Part shown: positions 52,019-62,770 of the stretch, one piece after another | Position numbering within the stretch: position 1 is the stretch's first letter | How the letters are laid out: every line of letters starts with the position of its first letter | DNA from: Clostridioides difficile ATCC 9689 = DSM 1296 | GTDB taxonomy: Bacteria > Bacillota > Clostridia > Peptostreptococcales > Peptostreptococcaceae | NCBI RefSeq assembly: GCF_001077535.1 | Contig: NZ_CP011968.1 | Coordinates: 248,001-312,000, forward strand | Direction of reading: 5' to 3' | Length of the DNA stretch: 64,000 nucleotides | The notes under the pieces: generated by a model | The model's input: only the letters and a program-made list of their open reading frames with translations | Databases searched by the model: none | What the model was told of the DNA's origin: nothing | Translations under genes and position numbers: made by a program

Positions 52019-52046
52019 TTATGTTAAAAAAGAAAGGAGGTTAAAA

Positions 52047-54416
52047 ATGGCAACTATACAAACATCTATCCGAATTTTCGACGGAATGACACCTGCTTTT
52101 AGACACATGACTAATGCTATGAATATTGTATTAAGTTCATTCGAGCAATTACAAAGAACATCTAGCAATGCTATAGATGTTAATAGTATTAGAACAGCTA
52201 GAGAAGAACTAGCACGTGCAGAAGCTGGGTTTGATAGATTAGAACAACAAATAAGAGAAGCTGATGGGCAACAGCGAAGACTTAATGAGGATATAAATAA
52301 GGGTACAAGTTCTACAGATAGATTAGTTGGAAGTGCAAAGAAGCTAGCAGCAACCTACTTAGGTATAAGAACGTTAGGAGGTCTAGGAAATTTAAGCGAC
52401 CAGATGACAAGTACTAACGCGAGACTTAGTATGATAAATGATGGTCAACAATCAGATAGTGGGCTTAATAAAATGATTTTCCAATCTGCTGAAAGGTCTC
52501 GTGCATCTTACTTAGATACTGCAAAAATAGTTTCACGAATAGGCATGAACGCAGGTAAGGCGTTTAGCAGTACAAAAGAAATTGTAGGTTTTGCAGAGCA
52601 ACTAAATAAAAAGTTCGTAATTGCTGGAGCAAGTACTGAAGAAATGAACTCAGCATTGTTACAACTAACCCAAGGGTTGGGTTCTGGTGTATTAAGAGGT
52701 GAGGAACTAAATGCTGTATTTGAGTCAGCACCTAACATCATCAAAAGTATTGCGGATTATCTCGATGTCGACATAGGAAAAATTCGAGGTATGGCAAGTG
52801 AAGGAATGTTGACTGCTGATATTGTGAAAAATTCCTTGCTTGCTGCATCAGCTGAAACAAATAAGCAATTTGAACAGATGCCTTATACACTTGGTCAAAT
52901 TTTCACTAGTGTAAAGAATAATGCAGTAATGATTTTTGGAGCTATACAAAAAAAGATTGAGGATACAGTATCAAGTGGAGGGTTCCGAACCTTTATTGTA
53001 AATGTAACTGATTCTTTGTATGTCTTGGGAGCTGTTGGATATAGCGTTTTTAATGGATTTATTGATTTATTGAGCAGTCCAGTTTTTCAGAATTTTTTTA
53101 ATGTGATGATTGTTGGAACTAGTTTAATTACGCAAGGATTGGGGTGGATAATAACACAAGCACTAAGTGTTGCTAATGTATTTGCACAGAATTGGTCAAT
53201 TATTGCTCCAATTATATATGGAGTTACAATAGCGATTGGTATATATACAATAGCAGCTATAGCACTTGCTGTAGCAAATAAAGTAGCATCTTTATCAGCT
53301 GGTTGGTTTAATTTTCAAATGACTCAAACAGTAATTATGCACGAGTTAGCTACAGGAGCTACATGGATGCAAGTAGCAGCACAATATGGTTTAAATGCAG
53401 CATTGTATGCTTGTCCGCTTACATGGATAGTGCTTGGATTTATAGCAGTAATAGCTGTGATTTTTATGGTAATAGCAGCGATAAATCATTTTGCAGGGAC
53501 TTCTTTGACTGTACTAGGGATAATAGTAGGTGCAGTATTTGCAGCAGTAGCAGCAATACAAAACGTAATGATTGGACTTCTAAATGGATGTATAACTGTA
53601 AATGAAGCAATTGCTAATGGTTGGAATCAGTGTGTATATTTTATGAAACAAGCTATTGCAAAAGGTGTAATCTTTATAATCGAAAAAATGGCATCATTAA
53701 ATGACTCTGTAAATAGTGCGGGTAATGCACTTGGGAAAGCTTTCATAGACGGGGTGAACATAGCAATAAGAGGTGTAAACAAATTAATTGACCTAATAAA
53801 TAAAATACCAGGGATAAATATTGGTAAAGTAGGAGAGGCAACGTTTACGCCAGTTAAGGCAGATAATAGTTACATCAAACAACAGATTGATAGCTTAAAC
53901 AGATGGGTAGGAGACGCACCAGAGAAAGTAAAATTGGAGCGAATGGGATACAAAGATATTGGAGCAGCATTTCAAAAAGGAAATGCACTTGGAACTAAAT
54001 GGCAAAATGCTATAACTGATAAATTTAAAGATACTTTTGACATTAGCAAGATAGCCGAAAAAGCAAAAAAAGATTTAGGTCTAGATGACCTTTGGGATAA
54101 AAAATACGGACTTGGTGATGGATTGGGTTCAGCTGGATTAAATTCACCTTTGAGTGACGCAGCAAAAGGAGCAAAGGACACAGCAGGCAATACTGCAAAA
54201 ATGGCAAAGACTATGGATAAAAGTCAAGAGGACTTAAAATATCTTAGAGACATTGCAGAGCAAGAAACAATAAACCGATTCACAGGGGTAAATATAAAAA
54301 TTGACATGAACAACACTAATAACATAAGTAAAGATGCAGATGTGGATGGTATAGTTAATGTACTAACAGAAAAACTGAATGATGCTATGGTTGTATCTGC
54401 TGAGGGAATAGTTTAG
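52047..54416 (+). CDS. Tail tape measure protein
   Basis: 789 residues, rather short. A coiled-coil N-terminus (about 1-90), the tape-measure domain ([50 protein letters not shown]), several long hydrophobic helices (about 350-510), and a C-terminal coil. Sets tail length and helps DNA entry. AAGGAGG upstream. Residues at 52992-53024 resemble the translation of CRISPR spacer 3. Confidence 0.93.
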   Translation: MATIQTSIRIFDGMTPAFRHMTNAMNIVLSSFEQLQRTSSNAIDVNSIRTAREELARAEAGFDRLEQQIREADGQQRRLNEDINKGTSSTDRLVGSAKKLAATYLGIRTLGGLGNLSDQMTSTNARLSMINDGQQSDSGLNKMIFQSAERSRASYLDTAKIVSRIGMNAGKAFSSTKEIVGFAEQLNKKFVIAGASTEEMNSALLQLTQGLGSGVLRGEELNAVFESAPNIIKSIADYLDVDIGKIRGMASEGMLTADIVKNSLLAASAETNKQFEQMPYTLGQIFTSVKNNAVMIFGAIQKKIEDTVSSGGFRTFIVNVTDSLYVLGAVGYSVFNGFIDLLSSPVFQNFFNVMIVGTSLITQGLGWIITQALSVANVFAQNWSIIAPIIYGVTIAIGIYTIAAIALAVANKVASLSAGWFNFQMTQTVIMHELATGATWMQVAAQYGLNAALYACPLTWIVLGFIAVIAVIFMVIAAINHFAGTSLTVLGIIVGAVFAAVAAIQNVMIGLLNGCITVNEAIANGWNQCVYFMKQAIAKGVIFIIEKMASLNDSVNSAGNALGKAFIDGVNIAIRGVNKLIDLINKIPGINIGKVGEATFTPVKADNSYIKQQIDSLNRWVGDAPEKVKLERMGYKDIGAAFQKGNALGTKWQNAITDKFKDTFDISKIAEKAKKDLGLDDLWDKKYGLGDGLGSAGLNSPLSDAAKGAKDTAGNTAKMAKTMDKSQEDLKYLRDIAEQETINRFTGVNIKIDMNNTNNISKDADVDGIVNVLTEKLNDAMVVSAEGIV

Positions 54417-54431
54417 AGAGGAGGTGTAATC

Positions 54432-55121
54432 GTGGCTTATGATTTTTATTTAGATGGAGTACAATTACCAATACCTCCACCAAAGTTAGAGATTAAAGTT
54501 ACAAATAAAAATAAGACAGTTGATTTGATAAATACTGGAGAAGTAAACATATTAAAAAAAGAAGGGCTATCTGAAATAAGTTTTGAAGCAGAGTTTACAC
54601 ATAATAAATTACCTTTTTATCGTGGAACTTTTAGGGATGTTCAATTCTTTTTAAGTAAGCTAGAATTACTAAAAACTGATTGTAAGCCATTTCAATTTAT
54701 TGTATCGAGGGAATTAGGTAATAAAGTACTATTTAACACTAATATAAAAGTATCTCTTGAAGAGTATGCTATTTCAGAAGATGCAGATAATGGCTCAGAT
54801 ACAAAAGTTGCAATAAAATTAAAGCAATATAGAGATTACTCAACTAAAAAGTTAGTTATTGCCCCTCCTAAAAATGAGACTGGTAGACCTAATGTAAAGA
54901 TAGAGCCAAAACGAGTTGATTCAGTCAATGCCACAAACACTAAAACATATACAGTAAAAGCAGGGGATAGCCTTTGGTCAATTTGTCAGAAACAACTTGG
55001 TAATGGTTCATTATATAAGAAAGTATACGAATTAAATAAATCTATGATGGATAAGGCAAATAAGGGGAAGAATTTAAGTAAATACACCATTTATAAAGGG
55101 CAGGTGTTAAAACTTGGTTGA
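54432..55121 (+). CDS. LysM tail protein (XkdP-like)
   Basis: 229 residues. GTG start with GGAGGTG. N-terminal tail domain (FYLDGVQLPIPPPKLEIKVT), C-terminal LysM (about 180-228: YTVKAGDSLWSICQKQLGNG). Likely baseplate spike or hub adaptor touching peptidoglycan. Overlaps the hub gene by 8 nt. Confidence 0.9.
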   Translation: MAYDFYLDGVQLPIPPPKLEIKVTNKNKTVDLINTGEVNILKKEGLSEISFEAEFTHNKLPFYRGTFRDVQFFLSKLELLKTDCKPFQFIVSRELGNKVLFNTNIKVSLEEYAISEDADNGSDTKVAIKLKQYRDYSTKKLVIAPPKNETGRPNVKIEPKRVDSVNATNTKTYTVKAGDSLWSICQKQLGNGSLYKKVYELNKSMMDKANKGKNLSKYTIYKGQVLKLG

Positions 55122-57084
55122 TGAATTAGTGTTAGCAAATGATAGGGATGTAAGATTAGTCATAGCACATTGGGAAGATTTCTACGAACCTGTAGTTTTG
55201 GATGGTATCACATGGGAAATTGAAAGGCGAGGAACACCTTCAAAGTTAGAATTTACAATAGTCATGGATGATATATTAGAGTTTTGCGAAGGTAACTCAG
55301 TAAGATTATATTACAAAGGTGTAGGCATATTTTATGGATATATATTTCAAAAGAAAAGAGATAAAGAAAATCACATAAAAATTGTTGCTTACGACCAGTT
55401 GAGATATTTTAAGAATAAAGATACTTATGTATATAATAATCAAACTGCATCTGAACTTGTAAAGATGTTAGCTAAAGATTTTAATTTAAAATACAATGTC
55501 ATAGAAGATACAAAATATAAAATATCGAGAGTTGAAGAAAATAAAACACTCTTTGATATGGTCTTAACTGCACTAGATGATACTCTAAGAGAGAAAAAGG
55601 AAATGTATGTACTCTATGATGATTTTGGAAGATTAACATTAAAGAATGTTGCTTCTATGAAACTGGATACTGTCATGAACAATGATGTAATTGAGGATTT
55701 TGACTATAATTCATCAATAGATAGTGATACTTACACAAAGATTAAACTTGTGAGAGATAATGAAGAAACAGGGAAAAGAGATGTATATATTGCACAAGAC
55801 TCTACACATATGAGGAGTTGGGGAATACTTCAAATGTTTGATACAGTAGATAAAAACATGAGTGAAGCAGAAATAAAGCAAAAGTGTGATATACTTCTAA
55901 AACTATATAATAAGAAAACTAAGTCATTAAGTTTAAAAAATGTGTTAGGAGATATTAGAGTAAGAGCAGGTTGTTTAGTACCTGTTTTTTTGTCGTTAGG
56001 AGATATTGATTTACAAAATTATATGTTAGTTGAGAAAGTAAAACATACATTTGAAAATAACAGTCATTTTATGGACCTAACTTTGGTTGATGGAGACGAA
56101 TTTGCTTCTTATTCTTCATCAAGTTATAGTAGTGGAAATACTAATAATAAAAATGAGAAACAAAATGGTCCTGCACAAAGTACTACAAGTAAAGAAGATA
56201 CTGATATGGCTAATAAGATTAATAAACTACTTAAAGGTAAATTATCAAATACAGGAAATATATTTGTTAAATATTCAAATGCTTATAAAGTTAATCCAGC
56301 ACTCATGGCTGCTATATCTATGCACGAATCAGCTAGAGGGACTTCAAATATTGCAAATACTAAAAATAATTTCTTTGGAATGAAAAAAAATGGAGATTAC
56401 ATGAGTTTTTCTAGTGTAGACGAAGGAATAAAAAGAGGTATAAGTAATTTATCAAGAAACTATATCCATATAGGACGAAAAACTTTAGAAAGCATCAGAA
56501 ATAAATATTCTTCTAGTTCAGACAAAGAATGGGTAAAATGTGTAGGTGCATTTTATAAGCAAATAACAGGAAGTACTTATAATTCTAATAGTGCAGGCAC
56601 AGGAGTTGGAAGTAATGAAGAAGCAGAAAAGAATTTAAAAGATTTAACTTATCAAGTTCAAAACAATAATTCTAATACATCAACAAACAATAATAATAAA
56701 GTAAGTAAAGTTATTCAAGAAGCAAAAAATCAACTTGGCAAGCCTTACAAATGGGGTGGTAATGGTCCAAAGAGTTTTGACTGTAGTGGTCTTATGGTGT
56801 GGGCATTTAAAAGAGGTGCAGGAATAAATCTCAAAAGAGTTTCAGCAGACCAATCAAAAGATAGTAGAGGAAAACTATTATGTAACATAAATGATGTAAA
56901 AGCTGGTGATTTAGTATTCTTTGCATACAACAAAGGAAAAGGAAATGTACATCATGTTGGACTATATATAGGAAATGACCAATATATTCATGCTCCACAA
57001 ACTGGTGACGTAGTAAAAATAAGTAGTTTAAGTGGTAGACAAAAGAAAAAGCATGATTTTGCAAGAGCTAGAAGATTCTTTTAA
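55114..57084 (+). CDS. Baseplate hub fused to glucosaminidase and NlpC/P60 domains
   Basis: 656 residues, TTG start (AGGTG upstream). XkdQ-like hub (about 1-330), Ser/Asn linker, lysozyme-like/glucosaminidase domain (about 365-490: NPALMAAISMHESARGTSN), Asn-rich linker (about 500-530), NlpC/P60 (about 530-656: WGGNGPKSFDCSGLMVW; HHVGLYIGNDQYIHAP). A tail-associated lysin cutting both glycan and peptide during entry. Confidence 0.92.
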   Translation: MVDELVLANDRDVRLVIAHWEDFYEPVVLDGITWEIERRGTPSKLEFTIVMDDILEFCEGNSVRLYYKGVGIFYGYIFQKKRDKENHIKIVAYDQLRYFKNKDTYVYNNQTASELVKMLAKDFNLKYNVIEDTKYKISRVEENKTLFDMVLTALDDTLREKKEMYVLYDDFGRLTLKNVASMKLDTVMNNDVIEDFDYNSSIDSDTYTKIKLVRDNEETGKRDVYIAQDSTHMRSWGILQMFDTVDKNMSEAEIKQKCDILLKLYNKKTKSLSLKNVLGDIRVRAGCLVPVFLSLGDIDLQNYMLVEKVKHTFENNSHFMDLTLVDGDEFASYSSSSYSSGNTNNKNEKQNGPAQSTTSKEDTDMANKINKLLKGKLSNTGNIFVKYSNAYKVNPALMAAISMHESARGTSNIANTKNNFFGMKKNGDYMSFSSVDEGIKRGISNLSRNYIHIGRKTLESIRNKYSSSSDKEWVKCVGAFYKQITGSTYNSNSAGTGVGSNEEAEKNLKDLTYQVQNNNSNTSTNNNNKVSKVIQEAKNQLGKPYKWGGNGPKSFDCSGLMVWAFKRGAGINLKRVSADQSKDSRGKLLCNINDVKAGDLVFFAYNKGKGNVHHVGLYIGNDQYIHAPQTGDVVKISSLSGRQKKKHDFARARRFF

Positions 57085-57097
57085 GTGAGGTGATAAA

Positions 57098-57358
57098 GTG
57101 TCACAAGAATTATTGCAAATAATTAAGAAGGCTGCAATGGATGCAGTAGAAACAAGCAATCCAATGCAAATTGCATTTGGAACTATAGAAAGTGTTAATC
57201 CTTTGATAGTTAAGATAGAACAAAAAGCATCTTTTGAAGAATTTTTTCTAATACAAACAGAGACTTTTAAAAGATATACAGATAAAAAAATAGGGGATAA
57301 ATTAGTCTTAATTAGGATGCAAGGAGGACAGCAATATTTGATTTTAGATAGGATGTGA
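57098..57358 (+). CDS. XkdR-like baseplate protein (DUF2577)
   Basis: 86 residues, GTG start with GAGGTGAT upstream. NPMQIAFGTIESVNPLIVKI opening is typical of this small baseplate component. Confidence 0.85.
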   Translation: MSQELLQIIKKAAMDAVETSNPMQIAFGTIESVNPLIVKIEQKASFEEFFLIQTETFKRYTDKKIGDKLVLIRMQGGQQYLILDRM

Positions 57359-57362
57359 TGAG

Positions 57363-57782
57363 GTGTTACCAAGCGATAATTTGGATTATGACATTGAAGA
57401 TGTATCAATAATTAATTTTGATGTAAGGCAAGAACCAAGTAAGACCTTTAAATTAAATATAGAAAAATCTAAGATAGATGGTATTTGTGATGATGTTGAA
57501 GCATTAAAACAGACCATCTTTTTAATTTTAAATACTGAAAGGTATGAGCACCTCATTTATTCTTGGAATTATGGAGTCGAGTTGAACGACCTTATTGGAG
57601 AACCTATATCCTTTGTAATCCCCGAACTTGAAAGACGAATCAAAGAAGCACTAATTCAAGATGATAGGGTTGAAAATGTAGATAATTTTGAATTTCAAAA
57701 TGTAAAAGGAAAAGTACATTGTAAGTTCACAGTTCACAGTAAATATGGAAATATAAAAGCAGAGAAGGTGGTGAGTGTATAA
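57363..57782 (+). CDS. Baseplate wedge protein (XkdS-like, DUF2634)
   Basis: 139 residues, gp25-like fold: LKQTIFLILNTERYEHLIYS, WNYGVELNDLIGE and RIKEALIQDDRVENV. GTG start 4 nt after the previous stop. Wedge of the contractile baseplate. Confidence 0.87.
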   Translation: MLPSDNLDYDIEDVSIINFDVRQEPSKTFKLNIEKSKIDGICDDVEALKQTIFLILNTERYEHLIYSWNYGVELNDLIGEPISFVIPELERRIKEALIQDDRVENVDNFEFQNVKGKVHCKFTVHSKYGNIKAEKVVSV

Positions 57783-58832
57783 TTGTTTGAGTTAATGACA
57801 TTTGAAAATATAATTAAAAGAATGTTAGATAGTGTACCAGATACTTTTGATAAAAGGGAAGGTTCTATAATATATAATGCTCTTGCTCCTGTTGCTATAG
57901 AACTTACAGAAACATACATTGCTATGGATGAATTACTAGACCAAACATTCGTAGATACTGCTAGTTATTATTACTTGGAGAAAAGATGTAAAGAACGAGG
58001 AATTACACCACTATCTGCAACTAATACCATTGCAAAAGGAGTGTTTAATATAGATATTCCACTTGATTCTAGGTTTAATCTAGGAGAATACAATTATATT
58101 GCAATTGAGAGAATATCTGAAAAAACATATAAAATGAAATGTGAAACTGCTGGACCTATATTTGAGTTAGGAAAACTAATACCTATTGAATATATAGATG
58201 GTCTTGAAACTGCTGAACTAACTGAAATCTTGATAAATGGAGAGGATGAAGAGAGTGAGGATAGTTTAAGACAAAGATATTATGATAGCCTAAATTCACA
58301 GAGCTTTGGTGGAAATATGCAAAATTATAAAGATGAAGTTAACAAAATACAAGATGTTGGAGGAGTTAAGGTTTATCCTGTGTGGGACGGTGGAGGAACT
58401 GTTAAGTTAGTAATAATTAACTCTAATTTCAAAGTACCATCAGAGGATTTAGTTAATTTAGTGCAAGAAGAAATTGACCCAATTGGACATCAAGGACAAG
58501 GCTTAGGATTAGCACCAATAGGGCATAAAGTTACTGTTACAGGTGTTGTAAGTACAACTATAAATATATCAGCAGAGATAACATACAAAAATGGCTACAC
58601 TTGGGAGAATATAAAATCAATTGCAGAAGAAGCAATAGACGACTATTTAAATGAACTTAACATGAGTTGGGAAGATGAAGAAAACTTAATAGTCCGTATA
58701 TCTCAAATTGAAACTAGATTACTTAGTATTGATGGAGTATTAGACATTGCAAATACAATGATAAATGAGGTTAAATCTAATCTAACAATAAATAGTAACA
58801 GTATAGTAGTGAGAGGTGAGGTAGTTGGATAA
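57783..58832 (+). CDS. Baseplate J-like protein (XkdT-like)
   Basis: 349 residues, TTG start (AAGGTGGTGAG upstream). SVPDTFDKREGSIIYNALAP, RCKERGITPL, SLRQRYYDSLNSQSFGGNMQ are gpJ signatures. Forms the baseplate ring with gp25 and gpI-like proteins. Overlaps the next start by 8 nt. Confidence 0.93.
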   Translation: MFELMTFENIIKRMLDSVPDTFDKREGSIIYNALAPVAIELTETYIAMDELLDQTFVDTASYYYLEKRCKERGITPLSATNTIAKGVFNIDIPLDSRFNLGEYNYIAIERISEKTYKMKCETAGPIFELGKLIPIEYIDGLETAELTEILINGEDEESEDSLRQRYYDSLNSQSFGGNMQNYKDEVNKIQDVGGVKVYPVWDGGGTVKLVIINSNFKVPSEDLVNLVQEEIDPIGHQGQGLGLAPIGHKVTVTGVVSTTINISAEITYKNGYTWENIKSIAEEAIDDYLNELNMSWEDEENLIVRISQIETRLLSIDGVLDIANTMINEVKSNLTINSNSIVVRGEVVG

Positions 58833-59442
58833 AGAGATTAATCTAATAAATTACTTACCACAAATTCTACAAGATAAAGAAGAATATATAAAAGTATTTA
58901 ATGTAGGAAATAAAGAAATAAAAATATTACATGATAAATTAAAGGACCTATCAAATGACCAGTTTTTAGAGGACCTAACTATAAGTGGTATAAAAAGATG
59001 GGAAAAGATAATGTCTATAACTCCTAAAAGTAATGAGAGTTTAGAAGATAGAAGGTTTAGGATTTTTAGTAAATATATAAGTAAATTACCTTACTCAGAG
59101 AGATTTTTAAGGAATTGGCTAGATAGTATAGTTGGAGAAGGTAATTATGAGTTAACTATTAATAATGCTACTTATAATATACATCTTGAAAGTGATGCTA
59201 GAAATCAAGATTGGTTTGAGGAAGTTCATTCTTTTGTAAGTAATATTAAGCCATGTAATATGACTTTAGATTACACTAGAGTGCTTATAAGCAAAGACAA
59301 TTATATGAATTTTGGTATAACAACCCTAATGGGTCAAGAAATAACTATATACCCTTGGAGTCCACCAGATATAGAAACTTATGGAGAAATTGATGTATTA
59401 ACTGGCAATGGAGTTGGATACCAAGAGATAACAATATTTTAG
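58825..59442 (+). CDS. Baseplate protein (DUF2313, YmfQ-like)
   Basis: 205 residues, TTG start with GAGGTGAGG. ISGIKRWEKIMSITPKSNES and EDRRFRIFSKYISKLPYSER match the family that links baseplate to fibres. Confidence 0.88.
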   Translation: MDKEINLINYLPQILQDKEEYIKVFNVGNKEIKILHDKLKDLSNDQFLEDLTISGIKRWEKIMSITPKSNESLEDRRFRIFSKYISKLPYSERFLRNWLDSIVGEGNYELTINNATYNIHLESDARNQDWFEEVHSFVSNIKPCNMTLDYTRVLISKDNYMNFGITTLMGQEITIYPWSPPDIETYGEIDVLTGNGVGYQEITIF

Positions 59443-59453
59443 GAGGTGATATA

Positions 59454-60479
59454 TTGGCTATAGATAAAAGTTATTACACTATAATTACAGATGTAGGAAA
59501 AGCAAAGATAGCAAATGCAAGTGTCACAGGTAATAAAGTGGGATTTGTAAAAATTCAACTTGGTGATGGAGGAGGGAGTGAATATACTCCAACTGAGAGT
59601 CAGACAGCTCTCAAAAACGTGGTATGGGAAGGCAATATTGGAAATACAACTACAGATGAAACTGCACCAAATTGTATAATATTAGAGAGTTTAATACCAT
59701 CAAGTGTAGGCGGATTTATGATAAGAGAAATAGGATATTTAGATGATGAAAATAATTTAATTGCCATTTCTAAATACAAAGAGTGTTATAAACCTTCTAT
59801 AGAACAAGGTGCAGTGGTAGACATGAAGGTTAAAACTGTGCTTATTGTATCTAATGTAAATAATATAGAACTTAAAATTGACCCAACAATAATCTTTGCA
59901 ACACTCAAAGATATACAAGACTTAGAAACTAAAATAGGTACTGTTAATACTAAAATAGATACAACTAAAACAGAATTAACAAATAATTTAGAAACTGCTA
60001 AAACAGAGTTAAACACTAGAATTGACACAGAAAATGAGAAACAAAATATTAAAATTGACCAATTAATCGCAGGTGGTTCTAATGTGGCATCTACTCAAAC
60101 AATAACAATTGACGATTGGGTTGAGGATGCAGAAAATGGATTCAAAGCAACTGTAACACATAGTTTATTAACACAGAGAATAGTTGTAAATATTATAGAT
60201 GCTACTACAAAAGAAAATGTAGTTACAAACTTTAAAATTATAGATGATAATTCTATAGAAGTTAGAAGTGAAACAAGGTCAGAATTAAACGTTTATGTGA
60301 TAAATGGAAATGCAGAAACTCATTTTATAAATGCGACTGTAGATGATAACAGAGTATCTGAAATGACTACTTATTCGTCTAAGAAAATCGAAGATAGATT
60401 GGTTAATATAGAAGAAAAATTGAGTGGAAATTTATCTGATATTGCAACAAGTGTAAATGAATTGATAACTTATTGTTAA
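59454..60479 (+). CDS. Tail fibre / collar protein
   Basis: 341 residues, TTG start with GGAGGTGAT. N-terminal phage tail-collar domain (YYTIITDVGKAKIANASVTG; VGGFMIREIGYLDDENN), then heptad helices (about 165-210), then a beta domain. Anchors the receptor-binding fibre to the baseplate. Confidence 0.88.
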   Translation: MAIDKSYYTIITDVGKAKIANASVTGNKVGFVKIQLGDGGGSEYTPTESQTALKNVVWEGNIGNTTTDETAPNCIILESLIPSSVGGFMIREIGYLDDENNLIAISKYKECYKPSIEQGAVVDMKVKTVLIVSNVNNIELKIDPTIIFATLKDIQDLETKIGTVNTKIDTTKTELTNNLETAKTELNTRIDTENEKQNIKIDQLIAGGSNVASTQTITIDDWVEDAENGFKATVTHSLLTQRIVVNIIDATTKENVVTNFKIIDDNSIEVRSETRSELNVYVINGNAETHFINATVDDNRVSEMTTYSSKKIEDRLVNIEEKLSGNLSDIATSVNELITYC

Positions 60480-60493
60480 AGGAGAGTGAGAAA

Positions 60494-62182
60494 ATGCAAA
60501 CTGAATGGAATTTTGATGCTGTAAGTTCAGCACAAGAAATTATACTTAAACCTGGTAAATATAAATTTGAATGTTGGGGTGCTAGGGGTGGTGCATTAGG
60601 AACTCCTTTCGAAAGTGGTTTTTATTATGGTTATGGTGGATATTGTAGTGGTGAAATAACATTAAAAAAAGAAACTACTTTATATCTTTATGTTGGAATA
60701 GATGGTAGAAAAGGTTATAATTTCAATGGTGCTGGATATGGTAATGGTGCAAGTGGTGGTGGTGCTACCGATATTAGGCTTATTGGTGGTACTTGGGATA
60801 ATGAACAAGGTTTACTATCTCGTATAATTGTTGCAGGTGGTGGCGGTGGAACTTATGATAAACAACATGGTGGTGATGGTGGTGGCTTGAAAGGGACTCT
60901 TGGAACTTCTTCTACTGGTGCTGCTGCTCATGGTGGTACACAATTTGAGGGTGGGCGAGGTAGAGACAAAGATGGTTCTTGTGATGGTTTTTTTGGTAAA
61001 GGTGCTACTCCTGAAAACCCTTCATCACAATCTGGTGGTGGCGGTGGTTGGTTTGGTGGTGCTTATCCTGCTAGTGGATTTGGTAATGGAAGTGGCGGTG
61101 GAAGTGGTTATGTACTAACTAAAGATAGTTATAAGCCACCTGGATATACACCAACTTCTGAATATTATTTTGATAATGTAGTCATGACAACCGCTGGAAA
61201 TACTACTGTCGTAGGTGATTATTCAGATGGTCGTGCTAAAATAACATTACTACAAGCATTACCATTTTTGAATATATCCTCATACAACTCAACTACAGCA
61301 ACATTTAAAGCAGACCACACAGACCCTACATTACTAACTAAAATAGAATATTTTATAGATGATGTATTAAAAGAAACTATCACAACAGATTTAACAACAG
61401 AGAAAACAATTAACTATACATTAGAAGATAATGCTCTACACACACTTAAAATAGTCGTTACAGACAGTAATAATGCTACAGCAGAAAAAGTGTTAAGTAT
61501 AAGTAAGAATATAATGCCACTGCCTGAAGATGTGAATTTGAATGATATATCAACAAAATTAATTGAGGTAAATGCTGGGTTTAAAACTGGTAAAACAAGT
61601 ATTATAAACACTTTAGCATTAAAGAATATAGAAGCAAGTTTGAATAACACACTTGTTGAGTTATCAGAGAAAATAAAGCAGTCTTTTGATAGTGGAGACG
61701 CTAGTTTACAGGATTTGATGAATCAGTTAACACAAGCTAATAATACTATATCGCAATTAAACTCTAAATATAAAGTTGCTAGTGGAACAGTCACTTCTTT
61801 TGCGGATAGTGCTAAAATTGCTTATCCATATCTAACCGACAGAACTTTTAAACCTGGTACTTGGGTTAAAATTAGTAATTTAGATTTTAAGCCTAACATT
61901 TTCTTTGCTGATTTTGATTACTATGATACTGAATATAAAAATAATTATAAACTTTTCCTTTTTGCTTGTCGTGGTGTCGCTACACAAAGAGGTGTTGATT
62001 TTTCAAGCGTTACAGCTTTTATTAGAAAAAACAGTGATGAAAATTTTCATGCTAATGGTTGGCTCTATAATAATTCCGAAGGGGATGTTTATTTTAATAA
62101 TACTGGTGTTCAAATTCCAGCTTATAACTTTGACTCAACTCAAAGACATATTTATAAATGGTATGCTATTAAATTTATTTAA
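60494..62182 (+). CDS. Gly-rich tail fibre / adhesin
   Basis: 562 residues from ATG 60494 (AAAGGAGAG upstream). A Gly-rich domain (about 20-235: GGGATDIRLIGGTWDNEQG, AGGGGGTYDKQHGGDGGG), an Ig-like repeat (about 255-345), a coiled coil (about 370-430) and a C-terminal beta domain. Likely host-surface binding. The GGT-heavy DNA of the first part stands out from the AT-rich phage. Confidence 0.8.
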   Translation: MQTEWNFDAVSSAQEIILKPGKYKFECWGARGGALGTPFESGFYYGYGGYCSGEITLKKETTLYLYVGIDGRKGYNFNGAGYGNGASGGGATDIRLIGGTWDNEQGLLSRIIVAGGGGGTYDKQHGGDGGGLKGTLGTSSTGAAAHGGTQFEGGRGRDKDGSCDGFFGKGATPENPSSQSGGGGGWFGGAYPASGFGNGSGGGSGYVLTKDSYKPPGYTPTSEYYFDNVVMTTAGNTTVVGDYSDGRAKITLLQALPFLNISSYNSTTATFKADHTDPTLLTKIEYFIDDVLKETITTDLTTEKTINYTLEDNALHTLKIVVTDSNNATAEKVLSISKNIMPLPEDVNLNDISTKLIEVNAGFKTGKTSIINTLALKNIEASLNNTLVELSEKIKQSFDSGDASLQDLMNQLTQANNTISQLNSKYKVASGTVTSFADSAKIAYPYLTDRTFKPGTWVKISNLDFKPNIFFADFDYYDTEYKNNYKLFLFACRGVATQRGVDFSSVTAFIRKNSDENFHANGWLYNNSEGDVYFNNTGVQIPAYNFDSTQRHIYKWYAIKFI

Positions 62183-62197
62183 GAAGGAGAAAAAAAT

Positions 62198-62491
62198 ATG
62201 AATGTTCCAAACAGAGTAATATATGACCAAACAGGCAAAATAATTTTTGAAACAGGTGAGTCCTGTGGGGATGTGTTACCACACAATAAAATAACTGAAT
62301 TAGATTATATTGATATTCCATATGGAAGTATAGATTATATTAAAAATAGAATTATAGGCATAAATATAGAAACAAAACAACCAATTTTGGAAGAAATACC
62401 AGTATATGTAAGTGAAGAAAAAAAGAGAATACAAGAATTAGAAAATCAAGTTTTATTAAATGAAAATGAAAAAGTAGGAGGATTATTATAA
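62198..62491 (+). CDS. Small fibre-associated phage protein
   Basis: 97 residues. PNRVIYDQTGKIIFETGESC opening and a C-terminal coiled coil (EEKKRIQELENQVLLNENEK). Placed between fibre and lysis genes as in related phages; possible fibre chaperone. Stop overlaps the next ATG. Confidence 0.65.
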   Translation: MNVPNRVIYDQTGKIIFETGESCGDVLPHNKITELDYIDIPYGSIDYIKNRIIGINIETKQPILEEIPVYVSEEKKRIQELENQVLLNENEKVGGLL

Positions 62492-62673
62492 TGAATATAA
62501 ATAATGTTGTAGTAAGAATATTAGCAGAGAGGATATTAAACGGAGGATTAAACCCTCTAAAAAATCGAGAATTTGAATTAGATGACGTAACTAACACAGA
62601 GTATAGAAAAGCAGTAGAGGATTATATAATTAGAGAAAGTGGAGTAGTAGAAGGAGCAGAACCAACAAAATAG
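62491..62673 (+). CDS. 60-residue tail-region protein
   Basis: VVVRILAERILNGGLNPLKN; small, with alternating hydrophobic pattern. Coupled to the previous gene (TAATGA). Commonly next to the XkdX/holin region; function unknown. Confidence 0.6.
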   Translation: MNINNVVVRILAERILNGGLNPLKNREFELDDVTNTEYRKAVEDYIIRESGVVEGAEPTK

Positions 62674-62770
62674 GTTTTTTTTATATAAATTAAAAATAAT
62701 TTCCTTTTTTAGTTATATATTTTTTATTTTTATCTATAATAAAAAAATTCTATTAAAAGGAGATTAAAAA

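Noticed and set aside
53363-53605. Ser/Cys-rich 80-codon frame within the tape-measure gene
   Set aside because: Out-of-frame shadow of a long clear gene, without a ribosome binding site.
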